Below, one piece after another: positions 59,259 through 64,000 of a stretch of DNA of 64,000 nucleotides. The stretch spans positions 20,135,862 to 20,199,861 of the forward strand of contig NC_086379.1 of assembly GCF_036588685.1 (NCBI RefSeq). Reading direction: 5' to 3'. The DNA comes from Mytilus trossulus. Lineage: Eukaryota; Mollusca; Bivalvia; Mytilida; Mytilidae. A program made the translations under genes and the position numbers. The first letter of the stretch is position 1. Each line of letters starts with the position of its first letter. The notes below the pieces were generated by a model. That model had not been told where the DNA came from, did not search any database, and was given only the letters and a program-made list of their open reading frames with translations.

Positions 59259-59285
59259 AATCGATGCTAAAGAGAAACGTGTCAT
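59259..59285 (-). CDS. vWA gene, exon 1 coding part (start codon)
   Basis: Encodes MTRFSLASI and ends at donor GTAAGT in phase 0. Joined to exon 2 it gives MTRFSLASIMCCIFLSSSSS, a plausible signal peptide, followed by GEETC at the mature start. Start chosen because it is the first ATG downstream of a TATA box about 50 bases away and restores a continuous frame through all vWA exons. Confidence 0.6.
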
Positions 59286-59334
59286 CTTCGAACAAATATT
59301 CTACAAAAATTGTAACAAATGAAACTTATATATC

Positions 59335-59341
59335 TTTTATA
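59335..59341 (-). promoter_or_regulatory. TATA box of the vWA gene
   Basis: TATAAAA on the minus strand, 50 bases upstream of the ATG at 59285, predicting transcription start near 59308 and a short leader. Confidence 0.5.
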
Positions 59342-60639
59342 TTGATATAAGTAACACAATAAGCGCCCATGTGGATCAGTATCTGCTTACCCTTCCGGTG
59401 CGCATGTACATGATGTAATCACCCAAAGTTTTTGGTGGGGTATGTGTTTGGTTAGTCTAGTTTTTCTATGTTGTGATTTGTTTACAAGTAATTGTCTGGG
59501 TTTATTTTGGCCATGGCGTTGTCAGTTTATTTTCGAGTTAAAAATGTGAGTTTTAATGTCCCTCTGGTACGTATCTTTCGGCTCTATTACCTTGTTTTTA
59601 CATTAAATTTTGTATTTTTTAATAATTCTCACTTTGTTTGAAATTGATATTTGCATATTGTGTCCATGCATATAATGAGATATGAAGGTATACCCTAAAA
59701 TGCACCAATAACAAAATAGCTCAGAACATAATTGTACATGTATATTGTATTTGAATTCCTTAAAGAGAAAAAACCACTTAAAATGTGTTGGACTATGAGA
59801 GGTGTTTTGTTTTCCCATTGATCAGAACGCTCTAAAAATAATTGGAAACTAAGAATGTATACATACCCGAAGACGTCAATCAACCTTTCAGCACTCAGCC
59901 AAGCAGCAGCATTTTTTTCAAAATTATATTTTAGAAAAAGTATTTTGAGTAATAAAGACATGAATAAACATATAAATTTCTGTGAATATTTGTGCATGTC
60001 TTTTTATCTCTTTATCTCTGTCATTACCTCTTTCTCTGTTTTTTCATTATCACTTCATACCGAAATATCTATAGATAATTCAGTAGCCACGAAGAAAAAT
60101 ATGTATTGTGTATATGGTACATTATTGTCGACTTACCTTTTTAATCTTTGTGGTAGAGGAAGACAGCCTGGAGTAAATAACATGAGCTGACTGGTTTGTT
60201 TTATACCGACAGCATTGATGGTTGATTAACCTTTTTAATAATAAAAGATCTAAGAAAAGCATAACTGCAAACTGTTACCTCCAAATTCACAGCAATGAAA
60301 ACAATAAACGATTGCTCACCCTTTTGAAAGAAAAGTCAGAAATTGTAATTTTTTTAATAATAAAAGTTCTAAAAGAATCTTTATTGTGAACAAAAATCAC
60401 AGTAATGGAAAGAAAGAAATCGGATAATCTGCGTTCTCGTTTTTAACAAATGTAAAACATTTACATACTGCAGAAAGGTATCTGAATTGTGTATTCTCTA
60501 TTTTTCCCTTATTCTCACATTTTTCAACCCATTATGAACCCAAATAAATGTTCTTGGCAAATGATTGGTAGAAAGGTGTTAGGCCAGGAACCCCACCAAC
60601 GACCCTGTAGAGGTTTTTTTCTAAAACTTTCATGATCAA
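59342..60639. other. Upstream intergenic region, repeat fragments
   Basis: A mussel dispersed repeat lies at about 59470-59590 (GGCGTTGTCAGTTTATTTTC, TGTCCCTCTGGTACGTATCT). No supported gene. A TATA/ATG/donor coincidence at 60131-60205 is discussed under rejected items. Confidence 0.5.
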
Positions 60640-60910
60640 TCTAATGCAAAATTGATAATGGAAATGGGGAATGTGTCAAAGAGACAACAACTCTACCCAA
60701 AAACCAGAAACGATCTGAAGGTCTCCATTTTGGTCTTCAACAAAGTTAGAAAATCCCGCACTGTCTGAGCGCTCCAGCTGGCCCTAAACAACAACGTGTA
60801 CTTGTTCAGTGATTATGGACATTATACTGAACTCCAAAAATGTAAATTTACTAAAATAAAAAAATCATACAAGACTAACAAAGGTCAGAGGTCTTGGGAA
60901 AGGCATATCA
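60640..60910. repeat. Mussel dispersed repeat
   Basis: TGTGTCAAAGAGACAACAAC, CAGCTGGCCCTAAACAACAA and CATACAAGACTAACAAAGGT appear in the order I recognise from a very abundant bivalve repeat. Confidence 0.6.
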
Positions 60911-62473
60911 ATTGCGCCTGGATTTAAAATATTTTGTGAGATATTTACTAGCCCCTTTACCTCTAGCTAATGCAGAAAAACAAGCACACTGCAAAACGCA
61001 CATTAACACCGAGATTTAAAGAAGTCATAGTCCGCTGTCAAAATAGGTAGCGAAAGATAACAAAATGACGGTGATACCTAAAGTAACTACTAGCAGTTAC
61101 TGATATTCCAGCTTCAAACCTCAATAAAACTGATTGAATGATTATGTCTTCATCATATGAATATCAAGCACACATTACTTTTCGTTAGGGGTTTAGTATC
61201 ATACTATCATGACATAATAATTAAAATCTATGAAGAAAATAACCAGACCAACAACTGGTCTAAGAATAAATGTGTTTATTTCCGATGCAAAGACCCTATA
61301 AGTGAATCAATATTAATGCCAACATATGCCATCTTTAATGACGTGACGACATGATCGTTAAACTATATCCCTTCTTTATACATCTGATTAAAGTTTTTGT
61401 TAACTTTTGATGTGAATGCCAGCATTTTATTGCTCTGTAAAAGATTGAACGTGTTGAATGTGTTATACCTGAACGTATAGGATGTTTGCATGTTGATTTA
61501 TATTTACGAATGATATCTTTGTACCGATGATAAAATTTAGTAAATATTTTGACTAGTTTGTGATATCGAAATCCCTAGTGTAATGATTTTTCAGTAATGC
61601 ATAGATTTCTTTCCTTAAGATATAAAACGTTGTAACATTAAAGACCGAATCGAACAATATATCAACACCGAAATAAAAAGCTTGTATCCATTAAACGATT
61701 CTAAAACAATGGTCATATTCGAGACTTGATACAGACTATTCGATAAGTAGATTATGATGGTTAACACCTGGTTTTATAGCTAGCGAAACCTTTCACTTGA
61801 CGTATGGCAGTTGTATAAATGCCATTCAATAGACAACAATATGAGAACAAAACAAACGGACACAACAGGTGAAGAACTCAAATATAGAAGAACAGCAATC
61901 GACATTGTGTTATAATCCTAATCAATATAAAAACAAACATATGATACAAACCCTGGAAATATAAGTATCCATTTGATATAAGTAAACGTCTTAGAAAAAT
62001 ATAAATACAGAGAAAGTAAATGAGAGAGTAGGGTTTGGGTTCCACAAATGTTATTTTCAAACTGGTAAGGGAATCAGGGCGGACAACACGGTGAATTAAC
62101 GGCAAATAAAAATTCTGCAATCGTCAAAATGTTCCAAACCGATACATTCAGAACTGTATATTCTATACTAAAGTTACATAGTGAAGTAAACTATGATCAC
62201 GAGAAACACATTTATCATTTGCATATTCATAAACATATTATGTGTAAATAATTACATACGTTGACTTTTTGTATGTTTCGTTATAATACTTTATTCTGAT
62301 TGGCTAACTGCACATCAAGTGTTATTCCTTAAGCAATTGCATTACTCAATAAAAATTTGAATTCCGATGATGATAACACGTGGTCTCACAATAAAGTGCA
62401 CAGGTGAATTACATAAAACAGTTATTAAATTCGCGTTTTAATGATCATAGCTAAAAATGTAATATATATAAGT
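60911..62473. other. No gene seen
   Basis: AT-rich DNA with short unconvincing ORFs. It includes a stretch at 62380-62460 related to 54030-54120. Confidence 0.5.
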
Positions 62474-62612
62474 ATTGAATGCTTCTTTTTGTAACTTGAT
62501 AGGATTGTAACAGCGTTGCCCGTGCGCACATTTTTAGGAAGCGCTTCATACAAAATGTACTTCGGTCAACGCTTTTAAACACCAATGAAGTTACAAAAAG
62601 AAGCATTTAATT
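62474..62612. mobile_element. Foldback repeat
   Basis: GAATGCTTCTTTTTGTAACTT at the left pairs with AAGTTACAAAAAGAAGCATTT at the right across about 100 bases. A relative without clear arms is near 54140-54190. Confidence 0.5.
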
Positions 62613-63561
62613 CTTAAATAAAACGGGAAAAGAGAGTGACACACAGCGGCCAATCAAAGTGTCTAGACTATATTACAAAAGTTTTAAAAAATAAAACTTA
62701 AAAGACCAGAGCAGCTCAAGGAAAGTAAATGACAAACAAACAATAGTATTCAAAACACAACATCGATAAATAAAGACTCAGCAACATTAACTCCATACAA
62801 AACCCGCAACATTTTATCAGAATTAATGGAAAATTCAACAGGTACTGTAGTTAATAGAATAAACGGTTATAAAACCATAATAATATCATATGTCGTATTT
62901 TGTTACGTTTTGTACTACTTTCAAAATCGCTTTGAATGTAAACTAAATAAATTGGATTGAAACGAATCTGCTTTTAACTAGTTTAGTGTCTTTTTGAAAA
63001 CTTTTTCATACTTGATTCGAGGATTATACTAAGATACATGTCACGTATTTCTTTTTTGTTTAAATATGAAATGACCGGAGTAGATTTTCTTGCTGCAAAA
63101 ATCTGACTGATAAATACAACGCAAATACGGACGATGCATCAGATTGTAGATATTACAACACATCAAATCTTTCTATAAAACGAAAATAAATGTTTTTATT
63201 TTCTTCATATTCTAAATTACAAATTTAGACTTGCATTATTATAGAAAAATCATTTTCATGAATTGAGTTTTATGATCTTCAAAGGGCTTTGTTTATAATT
63301 CTTGCACTCATAATATATTATTTTGAGCAAATGGGCTACACAAATGTATGTAAATGACAAACTAATAAGACTGTATATTTTCTTGTCACTACTTTCAGTG
63401 AACTTTTAATCAATAATTTCGTACCATTGAATTTGAATTCCTTGGTTACTGTGTAGATATTTTCGATTATCTCTAGAGAGGACATATTCTTTTGATCTCT
63501 CCCATTGTTATTAATTAAGTATGCATGCTAACAATGTCTTTTACATGCAGAACCATATACA
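62613..63561. other. No gene seen
   Basis: AT-rich DNA with repeat-like text around 62620-62820 but no supported gene. Confidence 0.4.
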
Positions 63562-63796
63562 ATGAAAGTCCCAACTGTGTATTGGCTTCCGAAGCTACAC
63601 AAAACACCTTACAAATATTGATTTATTTCGTCTTCAGGCCATTGTTCCACTACCAAATTGTCTATTGTTCTTACCAGCACACTTGGTACAATCAAATACC
63701 TGATAATAAATTGTTCAAATAAGGCCTTCGAAAATAGTGGAATTAATTACTTTTGGAGTGTCAAGAACTCCGTGGAAGTACTTGATATTAAAATTA
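63562..63796 (+). pseudogene. Reverse transcriptase fragment (non-LTR/Penelope-like), broken
   Basis: Reads MKVPTVYWLPKLHKTPYKY, then an in-frame stop, then CSTTKLSIVLTSTLGTIKY and ENSGINYFWSVKNSVEVLDI in the same frame. The WLPKLHK block and the Ser/Thr-rich segment match RTs of multicopy invertebrate retroelements that I place tentatively near Penelope-like elements. Only this short internal piece is present. Confidence 0.5.
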
Positions 63797-64000
63797 ACGG
63801 TACCAATTTTCTTGCACCAGATGCGCATTTCGACAATACATGTCTCTTCAGTGATGCTCGTGGCCAAAATATTTGAAATCCAAAGCTTATATAAAAGATG
63901 AAGAGCTATAATCCAAAAGGTCCAAAAAGTATAGACAAATCCGTGAAAGAAATCAGAGCTTTGCAAGAGGGAGATACATTCCTTAATTTATAATAATTTC
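63797..64000 (+). repeat. Mussel dispersed repeat at window end
   Basis: Contains CACCAGATGCGCATTTCGAC, TGATGCTCGTGGCCAAAATA and GAGGGAGATACATTCCTTAA, an abundant mussel repeat recognised from memory. It runs off the window and directly follows the RT fragment. Confidence 0.65.

Noticed and set aside
60131..60205. Another minus-strand first exon: TATAAAA at 60199-60205, ATG at 60183, donor GTAAGT at 60136-60131
   Set aside because: The ATG is too close to the TATA box. The exon ends in phase 2, and joining it to the vWA micro-exon runs into a stop at the vWA exon. No downstream exon with the right phase was found.

Overview
The window is eukaryotic and most likely from a marine mussel (Mytilidae, probably Mytilus). 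The reasons are spliced exons with GT/AG boundaries, very AT-rich non-coding DNA, a mussel-type fibrinogen-related (FReD) gene, a secreted von Willebrand A (vWA) gene, and several dispersed repeats I recognise from mussel genomes (for example the 'TGTCCCTCTGGTATCTTTCG' and 'CACCAGATGCGCATTTCGAC' families). The species call is inference.

Region 1 (1-29458) is one satellite array. A 58-bp unit is repeated head to tail and interrupted 13 times by the same 653-bp element. That element has imperfect terminal inverted repeats starting GGGTGC and a 3-bp TAA duplication, so it looks like a non-autonomous PIF/Harbinger-type MITE. Every MITE-to-MITE spacing equals 656 + 58n exactly (n = 19 to 35). One MITE therefore inserted once into one unit and was then amplified with the satellite as a length-variable higher-order repeat. 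A 100-N assembly gap follows (29459-29558).

Region 2 (29559-40037) is a near-perfect 4.9-kb palindrome made of two head-to-head copies of an Ngaro-type tyrosine-recombinase retrotransposon (zinc-finger gag end, RT, RNase H, tyrosine recombinase, SGNH hydrolase). The 3' end carries split direct repeats B1-A2-B2. The left copy lacks gag and has lost the motif-A catalytic Asp of its RT. The right copy is 5'-truncated in gag but its downstream ORFs are open.

Region 3 (40038-48360) holds the 3' part of a plus-strand FReD gene: exons at 40614-40710, 42029-42193, an exact duplicate at 42251-42415, and the terminal exon at 48092-48321 with a poly(A) signal. Its 5' exons are absent, so the retroelement appears to lie in an upstream intron or to replace that part. 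The last intron carries a decayed 3.66-kb TIR transposon with the remains of a large multicopy gene (about 43240-45898), and a separate MITE.

Region 4 (48360-64000) contains a minus-strand six-exon gene, reconstructed here from splice sites and phases: TATA box (59335-59341), signal-peptide exons (59259-59285, 58195-58228), two exons making one complete vWA domain (57107-57390, 55097-55388), a short Asp/Ser/Lys-rich exon (53347-53412), and a Tyr-rich terminal exon (52453-52599) with a poly(A) signal. The rest is intergenic or intronic DNA filled with MITEs, foldback elements, a tRNA-related SINE fragment, mussel dispersed repeats, and an RT fragment at the right edge.
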